This document shows, piece by piece, positions 43,361 to 51,622 of a DNA stretch of 64,000 nucleotides. The notes under the pieces are model-generated. The model searched no databases. It was not told the origin of the DNA and worked only from the letters and a program-made list of their open reading frames with translations. Source of the stretch: Actinacidiphila yanglinensis. Its GTDB lineage: Bacteria; Actinomycetota; Actinomycetes; Streptomycetales; Streptomycetaceae. The translations under genes and the position numbers were made by a program. Location: assembly GCF_900107965.1 (NCBI RefSeq), contig NZ_FNVU01000013.1, positions 166,713 to 230,712 on the forward strand, written 5' to 3'. The stretch's first letter is position 1. Each line of letters starts with the position of its first letter.

Positions 43361-43614
43361 GCACGTGGCAACCCTCCCTTGCCCGCCACGTCCGTCTGCG
43401 GCACGACCCCGTACGCGACGCCGACCTGCTGCTCCTGCCCGAGCGGGTCGTGGTGCTGCGCGGCAGCGCCGCGGAGATCCTGCGCCTGTGCGACGGCAAG
43501 CACACCATCGAGGCGATCGTCGCCGAACTCGCGCACGGGCATCCGAACGCGCCTGTCGACCATGAGGTGCCCGCCTTCCTGGAGCGGGTCCACATCCAAG
43601 GATGGCTGACATGA
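43354..43614 (+). CDS. pqqD: PqqA-binding protein PqqD
   Basis: A protein of 86 residues with a winged-helix RRE fold (RiPP recognition element): LARHVRLRHDPVRDADLLLL, PERVVVLRGSAAEILRLCDG and KHTIEAIVAELA. PqqD presents PqqA to the radical-SAM enzyme PqqE. GTG 43354 overlaps the end of pqqC by 7 nt, and the stop overlaps the pqqE start. Confidence 0.94.
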   Translation: MLSTWQPSLARHVRLRHDPVRDADLLLLPERVVVLRGSAAEILRLCDGKHTIEAIVAELAHGHPNAPVDHEVPAFLERVHIQGWLT

Positions 43615-44723
43615 TCCCACCGCCCTGGGCGCTGCTGGCCGAACTGACCCACGCCTGCCCGCTGCAATGCGGGTACTGCTCCAATCCGCTCCAACTCGTC
43701 CGTCCCAATGCCGAGCTGACCACTGATCAATGGTGTGAGGTGATGAGCCAGGCGGGGGCCATGGGGGTCGTGCAGGCCCACCTGTCCGGTGGTGAGCCGC
43801 TGCTGCGCCCCGACCTGGTGCCGATAGCCCAGGCCGCGTGGGAGGCCGGCATCTACACCCAACTGGTCACCAGCGGAATCGGCCTGACCGAGCAGCGGCT
43901 GGCCGACCTTGTCGCCGCCGGTCTTGGCTGCGTACAGCTCTCGGTGCAACATCCTGACGCGAACGCCAACGACGCCATCGCGGGGCGCCGCAGCTTCGCG
44001 GACAAACAGGCCGCGGCCGCGGTCATCCGCGCGGCCGCTCTCCCCTTCGGGCTCAACGTCGTCCTGCACCGAGGCAACATCGACACTCTCGACCGCATCG
44101 TCGAACTCGCCCTGGACTGGGGCGCCGACCGCGTCGAGCTGGCCAACGCCCAGTTCTACGGCTGGGCTCAGCTCAACCGCCGGGCGCTGCTGCCCACCAC
44201 AGCACAGTTGCGCCGAGCAGCCGCCCAGGTCCACGCCTGGCGAGACAGGCTCGGATCACGACTCGAGCTGGTGTGGGTGGTGCCGGACCACCTCGACGGC
44301 ACACCCAAACCCTGCATGGGTGGCTGGGGCGCGGTCTCGATGACGGTGGCGCCGGACGGAACCGTCCTCCCTTGTCCCGCGGCGGCGTCCATCTCCACGC
44401 TGAAGTTCGAGAACATCCGCAACCTGGCGTTGAAGGACATCTGGAGCCACTCGTCCGCGTTCGCCGCCTACCGCGGCACGGACTGGCTTCCTTCGCCCTG
44501 TCGGGACTGTTCCCGTAAGGAGGAGGACTTCGGGGGCTGCCGCTGCCAGGCATTCGCCTTGACCGGAGATGCGGCACGGACCGATCCCGCCTGCTCCCTC
44601 TCCCCCGACCACGGCCTTCTCCGAAGGGTCCTGGGCGACACCGGCGATGAGGCTCCGGTGGCCCGGTCCTATCGGAACGCGCCCGGCCCAAGGCCCACCA
44701 CTGAGCGAGCACCAACCAGTTGA
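43611..44723 (+). CDS. pqqE: PqqA peptide cyclase PqqE (radical SAM)
   Basis: A protein of 370 residues. Radical-SAM motif Cys16-x3-Cys20-x2-Cys23 in ELTHACPLQCGYCSNPLQL, the GGEP-type loop LSGGEPLLRPD, and a C-terminal SPASM domain with CMGGWGAVSMTVAPDGTVLPC and CRDCSRKEEDFGGCRCQAF holding auxiliary [Fe-S] clusters. It forms the C-C bond between Glu and Tyr of PqqA. ATG 43611 (ATGA overlap with pqqD, AAGGA 9 nt before) is preferred over ATG 43602. The tail after residue 330 is longer and Pro-rich. Confidence 0.96.
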   Translation: MIPPPWALLAELTHACPLQCGYCSNPLQLVRPNAELTTDQWCEVMSQAGAMGVVQAHLSGGEPLLRPDLVPIAQAAWEAGIYTQLVTSGIGLTEQRLADLVAAGLGCVQLSVQHPDANANDAIAGRRSFADKQAAAAVIRAAALPFGLNVVLHRGNIDTLDRIVELALDWGADRVELANAQFYGWAQLNRRALLPTTAQLRRAAAQVHAWRDRLGSRLELVWVVPDHLDGTPKPCMGGWGAVSMTVAPDGTVLPCPAAASISTLKFENIRNLALKDIWSHSSAFAAYRGTDWLPSPCRDCSRKEEDFGGCRCQAFALTGDAARTDPACSLSPDHGLLRRVLGDTGDEAPVARSYRNAPGPRPTTERAPTS

Positions 44724-44783
44724 CGGCTCCGCGGTGACGGCGACGGATCCGCACGGTCCAGGATTCGCCACCGTGCCGCTCGC

Positions 44784-45446
44784 TCAGCTGGGGGCGGCGG
44801 ACTTCAGATAGGCCACGACCATGTCCCCGAGCAGAGCGCTGTGGTGCTCCCGCAGCTCCGGCGCGGCCAGGTCACGTCCGAACAGGGCCGCGAAAGTATG
44901 CCGGTTGGAGACACGGAAGAAGCAGAAGCTGCTGATCATCGCATGCACGTCCACCGCGTCCGCGTCCTTGCGGAACACGCCGGACGCACACCCGGCCTCA
45001 AGAATCCGCTCCACCACCGTCAGGGCTGGCGAGTTGGACGCGGCGAACTCCGGGGAGGCCCTCATATGGGCCGCCTCATAGATGTTCTCCAGCGCCACCA
45101 GGCGGATGAAGTCCTCGTTGTCCTCGTGGTGCTGCAACGTGAGCGCGGCCAGTCGGCGTATCGCGGCTTCGGGCTCGAGGTGCTCGATGTCGAGGTTGCT
45201 CTCGGCCATCCGAATCTGCTCGTACGCGGTCTCCAGGACCCGCACGAACAGTTCTTCCTTGCTGCCGAAGTAGTAGTAGATCATCCGCTTGGCCGTGCGG
45301 GTCCGCGCGGCGATCTCGTCCACCCGGGCCCCGTGGAAACCGAGTCGCGCGAACTCCTCGCGTGCCACTCGAAGGATCTCCGCCTTCGTGCCTTCCGGGT
45401 CGCGGGTTCGCGGCGGCCGGGGACCATCAGCGTCAACGGCAGACAT
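44784..45446 (-). CDS. TetR-family transcriptional regulator
   Basis: A protein of 220 residues. HTH: KAEILRVAREEFARLGFHGA then IAARTRTAKRMIYYYFGSKE, with the C-terminal domain (EAAIRRLAALTLQHHEDNED, FCFFRVSNRHTFAALFGRDL) typical of the TetR_C_17 group seen beside aromatic acid genes. It is convergent with pqqE and lies 71 bp downstream of the dehydratase fusion gene on the same strand. It is a candidate regulator of the quinate/shikimate and PQQ genes. Confidence 0.9.
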   Translation of the reverse strand: MSAVDADGPRPPRTRDPEGTKAEILRVAREEFARLGFHGARVDEIAARTRTAKRMIYYYFGSKEELFVRVLETAYEQIRMAESNLDIEHLEPEAAIRRLAALTLQHHEDNEDFIRLVALENIYEAAHMRASPEFAASNSPALTVVERILEAGCASGVFRKDADAVDVHAMISSFCFFRVSNRHTFAALFGRDLAAPELREHHSALLGDMVVAYLKSAAPS

Positions 45447-45517
45447 GCCTCTCCAAAACTCGGTCGGGGAAGACCCGTGAAAAATGCGGTCAGTTTAGTG
45501 GGCGGGAAGGCAAGTGT

Positions 45518-47341
45518 TCAGGCAGCGTGCTGGACCGCCAGCCGCACCGGGGCGTTGGCAGCACCGAAGCCCTCGTATCCGCCTACCCGCTGCAGCAACT
45601 CGACGCAGAGCGGGCCGACCGACAGCGTGTAGCAGTGCAGCAGCTCCCCTGCGTCGTCACGGTCGTACATCAACTGCAGCTCGCGCAGCTCGCTCAGGAA
45701 CTCCTCGTCCAGGGCAAACCGTGCGGCAAGATCGGAGTAGTAGTTGCCGGGAATCGGCAGGAACGAGACACCGCGGGCCCTGGCGTCACGGACCGCGGCC
45801 CGTACATCCCGGCACGCCAGGGCAATGTGCTGCCCCGCGGAGATGTGCGGGTCCGGGGCAGGGGCGACGTTGAGCGCGATCCGGACACCCGGCTGCTCGC
45901 GGGAACCGGCACTCGTCATGGCGCGACTCCGGAAGAGCCCGTACGGGTCGGCCAGATCGAGTGTCGGGTGCACGGCCAATCCCAGCACGGCGCGGTGGAA
46001 CAGCACGGCTTCGTCGAAGCGGTGCCACGGTTGGGTCAGCGCCAGATGGTCGATACCGATGACCTGCTCCTCCGATCCGATCGCCTGCACGGCGGTGCCG
46101 GTGCCCGTATTGCCCTGGTGCAAGGTAGGAAAGTCCGCGATCCAACCTCCGCGGCGGGAGACGTCGGTGGTGCACAGGAACATCTGGGTTCCGTCGGGTG
46201 CCTCCACGCACGGGACTCGGCTCTCCCCGGGTGAGTGCCGGCGCAGCGCAGCAGGCACCTTGAGCGCCTCGGCGCGGGCGGCAAGGGATTCAGGCTCCCG
46301 CGTCTCCAGACCGATCGCGGCTACGGCGGCACCATCGCGGTCCCGATAACCGGCCGTGTTCAGCAGAATCCGTGCCCGCCCCTGCTCCCACAGGTCGACG
46401 GGCTTGTTCAGGTGCCGACCGGTACGGGTGAACCCGAGCCCGCTCAGCAAACCGACCAGCGGCTCGGGATCGGCCGCCGCGAGCTCGGCGAAGCAGACCT
46501 CCTGCGGCGCAGGGGCCGCAGGTAGAGCACCCGGATGAACCTGTTCCTCCAGGATCAGGAGGGAGCGCATGGCGTCGATGGCAGTGCTGGCGGTGTCGGC
46601 CTGCCGGAAGACGTCGTTGAAGACCTCCAGGGACCACGGGCCCGTATAACCGGCCTGAAGGACGGATTCCATGAATCCGGCCAGGTCGAAGTCGCCCTGT
46701 CCGGGAAAGGACCGCCAGTGCCGGCTCCACTGCAGCATGTCCACACCGATACGGGGCGCGTCAGCGAGCTGCAGGAAGAACATCTTCTCCCCCGGCACCG
46801 ACGCCAGCAGTGCCGGGTCGGTGCCGCGAGCAAGAATGTGGAAGCTGTCCAGGCACAGGCCGAGGGCGGGATGGTCACAGCTTTCGACGATTTTCCAGGC
46901 GTGGTCGACCGTGTTCACATGGCGTCCCCACGCGAGGGCCTCATACGCCAGGCGTACGCCTGCCTGCTGCGCGCGGTCGGCCATGAGAACCAGTTGTTCG
47001 GCTGTCAGGGAATCGTCGGCGATGGTGTCCCGGGCAACGTTCGAGCACACCAGCAGAAGATCCGTGCCCAGTTGGTGCATGGTCTCCAGCTTGGCGTCCA
47101 AACGGTGCATGACGCGCGCGAACTCGGGCGGTGTGAGGCCTTCGGCATCACGGAACGGCTGGTACAGGTCGATCCCCAGGCCGAGGTCGGCGCAGCGCTC
47201 GCGCACCTGCGCCGGACGGAGCGGTGTGGAGAGAAGGTCCGGTTCGAAAATCTCCACCGCGTCGAAGCCGGCTGCAGCAGCGGCCGCCAGCTTCGCCGGG
47301 AGCGTTCCACCCAGGCACACTGTCGCAATGGCTCGGCGCAT
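45518..47341 (-). CDS. 3-dehydroshikimate dehydratase / HPPD-like fusion protein (QsuB/QuiC type)
   Basis: A protein of 607 residues. The N-terminal half (1 to about 270) is an AP-endonuclease-2-like TIM barrel (FDAVEIFEPDLL, LAYEALAWGRHVNTVDHAW, LGLCLDSFHILARGTD, WSLEVFNDVFRQ) carrying the metal-binding Glu, Asp, His and Glu of bacterial 3-dehydroshikimate dehydratase, which makes protocatechuate. The C-terminal half resembles 4-hydroxyphenylpyruvate dioxygenase with ligands His in GIDHLALTQPWHRF, His in SAGQHIALACRDV and Glu in CVELLQRVGGYEGFG. Such fusions exist as QsuB. GAGGTGAG precedes ATG 47341; an ACCGGA/TCCGGT palindrome lies just upstream. Confidence 0.93.
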   Translation of the reverse strand: MRRAIATVCLGGTLPAKLAAAAAAGFDAVEIFEPDLLSTPLRPAQVRERCADLGLGIDLYQPFRDAEGLTPPEFARVMHRLDAKLETMHQLGTDLLLVCSNVARDTIADDSLTAEQLVLMADRAQQAGVRLAYEALAWGRHVNTVDHAWKIVESCDHPALGLCLDSFHILARGTDPALLASVPGEKMFFLQLADAPRIGVDMLQWSRHWRSFPGQGDFDLAGFMESVLQAGYTGPWSLEVFNDVFRQADTASTAIDAMRSLLILEEQVHPGALPAAPAPQEVCFAELAAADPEPLVGLLSGLGFTRTGRHLNKPVDLWEQGRARILLNTAGYRDRDGAAVAAIGLETREPESLAARAEALKVPAALRRHSPGESRVPCVEAPDGTQMFLCTTDVSRRGGWIADFPTLHQGNTGTGTAVQAIGSEEQVIGIDHLALTQPWHRFDEAVLFHRAVLGLAVHPTLDLADPYGLFRSRAMTSAGSREQPGVRIALNVAPAPDPHISAGQHIALACRDVRAAVRDARARGVSFLPIPGNYYSDLAARFALDEEFLSELRELQLMYDRDDAGELLHCYTLSVGPLCVELLQRVGGYEGFGAANAPVRLAVQHAA

Positions 47342-47356
47342 CGTCTCACCTCGGTC

Positions 47357-47376
47357 ACCGGAATGAACTATCCGGT
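47357..47376. promoter_or_regulatory. Palindrome upstream of the dehydratase fusion gene
   Basis: ACCGGA-N8-TCCGGT lies 15-35 bp before ATG 47341, in a region with AT-rich text (GGTTAATACATACG) that probably holds the promoter. Good candidate for the neighbouring TetR protein or another local regulator. Confidence 0.45.
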
Positions 47377-47525
47377 TAATACATACGCTCCAGATGCCCC
47401 TCCGGACAACCATGGCGACGCGAATCGTCAGCTGCAGCTCGGCGATCGGAGCCAGGACGGGTACGGCGGCCATCCAGTTTGGTCAGCGGGAGGCAGGGCT
47501 CGGTGCGCGCGCTGATCAAGAAATT

Positions 47526-47558
47526 GGGCGCCCTGCCGGTCCGGAACCGGAAGGGCCC
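47526..47558 (-). terminator. Hairpin after the aldo/keto reductase gene
   Basis: CCCTGCCGGT and ACCGGAAGGG pair at 9 of 10 positions across a 5-nt loop, with further G/C pairs outside, about 15 bp beyond the stop at 47573. Confidence 0.55.
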
Positions 47559-47572
47559 AGCGAAGGTACCCG

Positions 47573-48592
47573 TCAGCGGCGGCGCTGGTCGGCTCGCAAC
47601 TCGTGGTCGCCGTAGCTGTTGTCGGCGGGGTTGACGGTCACGCCCGGGGCCACGATCGCGTCGACGCTGTCGAGGACTTCCGCGGGCAGCGTGACGTCGG
47701 CGGCGGGAAGGAACGCGTCGAGCTGTTCCATGGTGCGCGGCCCGATGATGGCGGAGGTGACGCCGGGATGGTTGATCACGAAGGCGACGGCCAGCTCGAT
47801 CAGGCTCAGGCCGCTCTTCTCGGCCAGGACGGCGAGTTGCTCGGCGGCGTCGAGCTTGCGCTGGTTGGCCGGGGAGGTCATGTCGAAGCGGGCTTGCGGA
47901 CGTGCGGCCGACGCCGGGCCCGTGGAGGAGTTCTTCCGGTAGCGGCCCGAGAGCCAGCCGCCCGCGAGAGGGCTGTACGTCAGCGTGCCCATGCCGTGGC
48001 GGCGCGCGGTGGGCAGGACATCCTCCTCGATCCCGCGGACGAGCATCGAGTAGGGCGGCTGCTCGGTCACGAACCGCTCCAGGTGGCGTTCCCGCGCGGT
48101 CCACTGGGCCTCGACGATCTGGGAGCCGGAATACGACGAGGAGCCGAGGTAGCGCACCTTGCCCTGGTGCACGAGGTCGGACAGCGCGCCGAGGGTCTCC
48201 GACACGTCGGTGTCCGGGCTGGGGCGGTGCACCTGGTAGAGGTCGATGTGGTCGGTGCCGAGCCGCCGCAGGGAGTTCTCGACCTCGCGGATGATCCAGC
48301 GCCGTGAGCCGCCGCGCTGGTTGGGGTCGTCCTGGTGCATCGGCATGAAGAACTTGGTCGCCAGGAACACATCGTCGCGGCGCCCCTTCAGCGCCTTGCC
48401 GACGATCTCCTCCGAGACGCCGCCGGAGTACACGTCCGCGGTGTCCACGAAGTTGATGCCCGCGTCCAGGGCCCGGTGGATGATGCGTACGGAGTCGGCC
48501 TCGTCCTCGTTGCCCCAGGGGCCGAACATCATCGCGCCCAGGCAGAGCGGGCTGACCTGGACGCCGGTGCGGCCGAGCGGTCGGTAGTGCAT
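47573..48592 (-). CDS. Aldo/keto reductase
   Basis: A protein of 339 residues. Catalytic tetrad visible: Asp and Tyr in FVDTADVYSGG, Lys in VFLATKFFMP and His in DLYQVHRPSPD. C-terminal INHPGVTSAIIGPRTMEQL is typical of the YhdN/Tas-like subfamily (NADPH-dependent). The long SPLAGGWLSGRYRKNSSTGP loop is also typical. It starts 24 bp after an XRE regulator gene on the same strand, probably cotranscribed. Substrate unknown. Confidence 0.93.
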   Translation of the reverse strand: MHYRPLGRTGVQVSPLCLGAMMFGPWGNEDEADSVRIIHRALDAGINFVDTADVYSGGVSEEIVGKALKGRRDDVFLATKFFMPMHQDDPNQRGGSRRWIIREVENSLRRLGTDHIDLYQVHRPSPDTDVSETLGALSDLVHQGKVRYLGSSSYSGSQIVEAQWTARERHLERFVTEQPPYSMLVRGIEEDVLPTARRHGMGTLTYSPLAGGWLSGRYRKNSSTGPASAARPQARFDMTSPANQRKLDAAEQLAVLAEKSGLSLIELAVAFVINHPGVTSAIIGPRTMEQLDAFLPAADVTLPAEVLDSVDAIVAPGVTVNPADNSYGDHELRADQRRR

Positions 48593-48616
48593 GAAGCGGT
48601 ACTCCTTCGTCGGGGG

Positions 48617-49489
48617 TCAGTCGTTCGTCGAGGGGACGACGGTGCCGGTGCCTGCCCAGCTGGCGAGGATGCCGAGGGCTTCCTGCTCGGGGGAGTCCGG
48701 TTCGGGCGTGTAGACGTTGATGCGCAGGCCCGGGTCGGCCGGGAGTTCCATGGCCTCGTAGGGCAGCGCGAGCTCGCCCACCAGCGGGTGCCGGAGGTGT
48801 TTCACGCCCGAGCGGTGGAACTTCACGTCGTGGCGTGCCCAGCGGCGGGCGAACACGTCGCTCCTGGTGGTGAGTTCGCCGATCATGTCGGTCAGTGCCT
48901 TGTCCTGGGGTGATCGGCCCGTCTCGGAGCGCAGGAAGGCGACCAAGTCGTCCGCGGCGTTGTCCCAGTCGGCCCACAGGTCGTGGCCGGCCGGGTCCAG
49001 GAACAGGAACCGCGCCGTGTTGACGGGCCCGCGTTGGGCGAACAGCGGAGAGTCGAAGACCGGCGCGTACAGGGCCCGCCCCAGCGCGTTGGCCGCCAGG
49101 ATGTCGAACCGCCCGTTGCGCACGTACGCGGGGACGCCGGTCATGGAGTCCAGCATCCGCAGGATCGTGGGCCGCACCCGCGAGGCCGTGACCGAGGGGC
49201 GCCGGCCCGACGGGGTGGCGGCGCGGGCCAGGTCGTAGAGGTGGGTGCGCTCGGCCTCGTTGAGCTGCAACGCGCGAGCGAGGGATTCGAGCACCGAGTC
49301 CGAGACCCCACTGAGGTTTCCCCGTTCGAGGCGCACGTAGTAATCGATGCTCATTCCGGCGAGCAGAGCGACTTCCTCACGTCGAAGTCCCGGGACGCGG
49401 CGATTGCCGCCGTACACGGGTAGTCCGGCCTGCTCGGGAGTGATCCGCGCCCGGCGTGACCTCAGGAATTCACGGACGGCCGCAGCCAT
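48617..49489 (-). CDS. XRE-family regulator with MmyB-like ligand-binding domain
   Basis: A protein of 290 residues. HTH region GLRREEVALLAGMSIDYYVR then ERGNLSGVSDSVLESLARAL (about 35-80), followed by an MmyB-like PAS domain with GVPAYVRNGRFDILAANALG and ARFLFLDPAGHDLWADWDNA. MmyB-type proteins may bind fatty acids; many lie next to oxidoreductases they control, as with the aldo/keto reductase here. ATG 49489 has AGGGAGAG close by; a GTG 7 codons earlier is possible. Confidence 0.92.
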   Translation of the reverse strand: MAAAVREFLRSRRARITPEQAGLPVYGGNRRVPGLRREEVALLAGMSIDYYVRLERGNLSGVSDSVLESLARALQLNEAERTHLYDLARAATPSGRRPSVTASRVRPTILRMLDSMTGVPAYVRNGRFDILAANALGRALYAPVFDSPLFAQRGPVNTARFLFLDPAGHDLWADWDNAADDLVAFLRSETGRSPQDKALTDMIGELTTRSDVFARRWARHDVKFHRSGVKHLRHPLVGELALPYEAMELPADPGLRINVYTPEPDSPEQEALGILASWAGTGTVVPSTND

Positions 49490-49710
49490 GCTCTCCCTGG
49501 CGGTTTCCACGCGATCCTCCGTCTCCGTCCCACCCTACGACCATTCCACGGTAAATCGGCCGGCGCCTTCTGTGGGAGGTACTGCCATTACCTGGCAGTG
49601 GCGTCACTCCCGGCTGCGAATCTCCGCGTGTTCCCTTGGAAAACGACGGGGCGCAACGTGGGAATTGCGGAGCGACCGTGGACCACGAACCCCGCTGAGG
49701 AGCTTTGAGC

Positions 49711-49900
49711 ATGCGCGCCACCCTGATGTACGCGGCCGACGACGTGCGCGTCGAGGACGTCATCGACCCGAGGATCCACCGGCCCACGAACGCGGTCGTG
49801 AGGATCGTGCTGTCCTGCATTGCGGCAGCGACCTGTGGCCGTACGAGTCGCCGGCCGCCACGGACGACCCCCGCCACACAGGGATTGCTGGAGGCGGTCG
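49711..49900 (+). pseudogene. N-terminal remnant of a zinc-dependent alcohol dehydrogenase
   Basis: MRATLMYAADDVRVEDVIDP then AVVRIVLSC is the start of an MDR zinc alcohol dehydrogenase. After the Cys the frame shifts by one base: the expected CGSDLWPYES continues in another frame (CGSDLWPYESPAATDDPRHT). The text then ends near 49900; GHE zinc-ligand region, Rossmann domain and C-terminus are missing. A ribosome site (GAGGAG) still precedes the ATG. Divergent from the XRE regulator gene. Confidence 0.8.
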
Positions 49901-49972
49901 GCCCGGTGCCCGCCTACGAGCCGGCGTTTTGAGGGGCCCTCTCCATCCGTGGCCCGGCAACTGGTGGTCCCG

Positions 49973-51118
49973 CTACGGCGCCTGGTCCGCGGAGCGGCGG
50001 ACGGCGAGGACCGCCAGGTCGTCCTGCTGTGCCCCGGCGGTGAAGACACGCACCTCGTCGACGAGTGAACGGGTGAGCCGGTCGGCGGCGATGTCGCGGC
50101 GACCGGTGAGGCGCGCTTCCAGCGGGTAGAAGGCACCCTCGGGCGAACGGGCCTCGGTCAGACCGTCCGTGCACAGCAGCAGCGTCGCCCCGGCGGGGAA
50201 GGTGACCCCGGACACCGTGCGCGGCTCGTCGATGAGCTTTGCCAGGCCGAGGGGTACTTGCTCCTCCCCCGCGCCGACCGGGATGACGGTACCGGCGTGC
50301 AGCAGATAGGGCGGGATGTGGCCGCACGAGACGACCTGGATCTCGACGGCCGTGCTCACGCCGAGGACGAGCGCGGTGACGAAACGCTCCGGCTCCCCGC
50401 TCTCGCCGGCGTCCTCGTTGTGGCGGACGACTGCCGCCTCGAGGGCGTCGACGAGCGCGGTCACCGTCGGCTCGCGGTGGGCGGCTTCGCGGAACGCGCC
50501 CACCACGTCGATGGCCATGCCGATGGCGGGCAGCCCCTTCCCCTGCACGTCGCCGATCAGTACCCGGGTGCCCCAAGGGGTGGCCGCCACGTCGTAGATG
50601 TCGCCGCCGACGAGTTTGTCCTCCTGCAGTGGTTCGTAGACGCCGTCCACGAGGACCTCGTCGGTGAGTATCGGCAGCGGCCGCAGGATCTGCCGCTGCA
50701 TCGCTGCCGCGGTCGACCGCAGCCGTACCAACTCCCCTTCGCGCCTGATCCGCGCCCGGGCGGCATAGACGGCCAACGCGCCGAAAGCGACGGCGAACAG
50801 CGAAAGGACCACCCGGTCGAGGATTCGCTGCCCGGACTGCAGGGCCACGGGAACGATGACGATGGCGCAGACCCAGGCGGAGATCAGGGCGGTCTGGCGC
50901 GGAGTGCACAGCGCAGCGGCGAAGGCCGGCAGGAACACCAGCAGGCCGAGAAGGAGTACCGCTGTGTTGGTCAGCAGGACCAGCGCGAGCGCCACGACCG
51001 TCGACGCGACCGTCGCCAGTACGACACTTCGGGTACGCGGTGCGCCGATGCCGGTGTTGCCGTCGCCGTCCGTCGGTTCTCCTGCCGGGGACTGCGTTGC
51101 TCGCAGCAGGCGGGACAT
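49973..51118 (-). CDS. Membrane-bound PP2C-type (SpoIIE) serine phosphatase
   Basis: A protein of 381 residues. After a short N-terminal tail, three to four hydrophobic segments (about 30-125) anchor it in the membrane. The C-terminal SpoIIE/PP2C domain retains all metal-binding aspartates: KLVGGDIYDVAATPWGTRVL, IGDVQGKGLPA, LLLCTDGLTEARSPEGAFY and AQQDDLAVLAVRR. It probably dephosphorylates anti-anti-sigma factors in a partner-switching cascade. Compare the inactive-looking SpoIIE domain encoded at 55554-57956. Confidence 0.92.
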   Translation of the reverse strand: MSRLLRATQSPAGEPTDGDGNTGIGAPRTRSVVLATVASTVVALALVLLTNTAVLLLGLLVFLPAFAAALCTPRQTALISAWVCAIVIVPVALQSGQRILDRVVLSLFAVAFGALAVYAARARIRREGELVRLRSTAAAMQRQILRPLPILTDEVLVDGVYEPLQEDKLVGGDIYDVAATPWGTRVLIGDVQGKGLPAIGMAIDVVGAFREAAHREPTVTALVDALEAAVVRHNEDAGESGEPERFVTALVLGVSTAVEIQVVSCGHIPPYLLHAGTVIPVGAGEEQVPLGLAKLIDEPRTVSGVTFPAGATLLLCTDGLTEARSPEGAFYPLEARLTGRRDIAADRLTRSLVDEVRVFTAGAQQDDLAVLAVRRSADQAP

Positions 51119-51622
51119 GCGAGCGTCCTCCAGGAGCAGTTGTCGGTGCGGCGGCGAGCGCCGCGCGCGGCAGCGGACAGGCCGCCTCGATCATCCACAC
51201 GCTGCTCCGGGCCTGGCGGGAGGCTGGCCGCGGTCGAATGGAAGTGCGCCCGTACGAGTGGCGCCGAAGAGGCGCCTGGTGGCGACACATCGAGCAGGCA
51301 CGCGGTACGTCGGCCAGGAAGCGCATGCCGGGGCGGGACGGTCAACCCTGGTGCGTCGGGCGGCGGTTGATCAGGTGGCGGCCTTCCGGGCGGGCACAAT
51401 CGGGTGAAGCCGGAACTGCCCGGCGATGCCCTCGGTGCGTATCGCGGTCGGGTCGTGCACCAAGACCGAAAGCAGCCGGCCGGGCATCGGTCCGGCATCA
51501 GGGCCGCAGCGGTCCGCTCACCCACCAGTCGAGCGGCTCGGCGTCGTTGGCGATGCGGCGATGGAGAACCGGATGTCCTCGTCCTGGCAGGTCCCTTGGC
51601 GTCTTCGGATCGGTCCGGGCGC
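51119..51622. other. 504-bp intergenic region, no supported gene
   Basis: Possible frames here lack ribosome sites and match no family I know. It separates two leftward genes and must contain the phosphatase promoter, but no clear -35/-10 pair was seen. Confidence 0.5.

Noticed and set aside
51200..51560. Possible gene fragments between the PP2C and exporter genes
   Set aside because: Frames are short or Arg/Pro-rich and match nothing I recognise.
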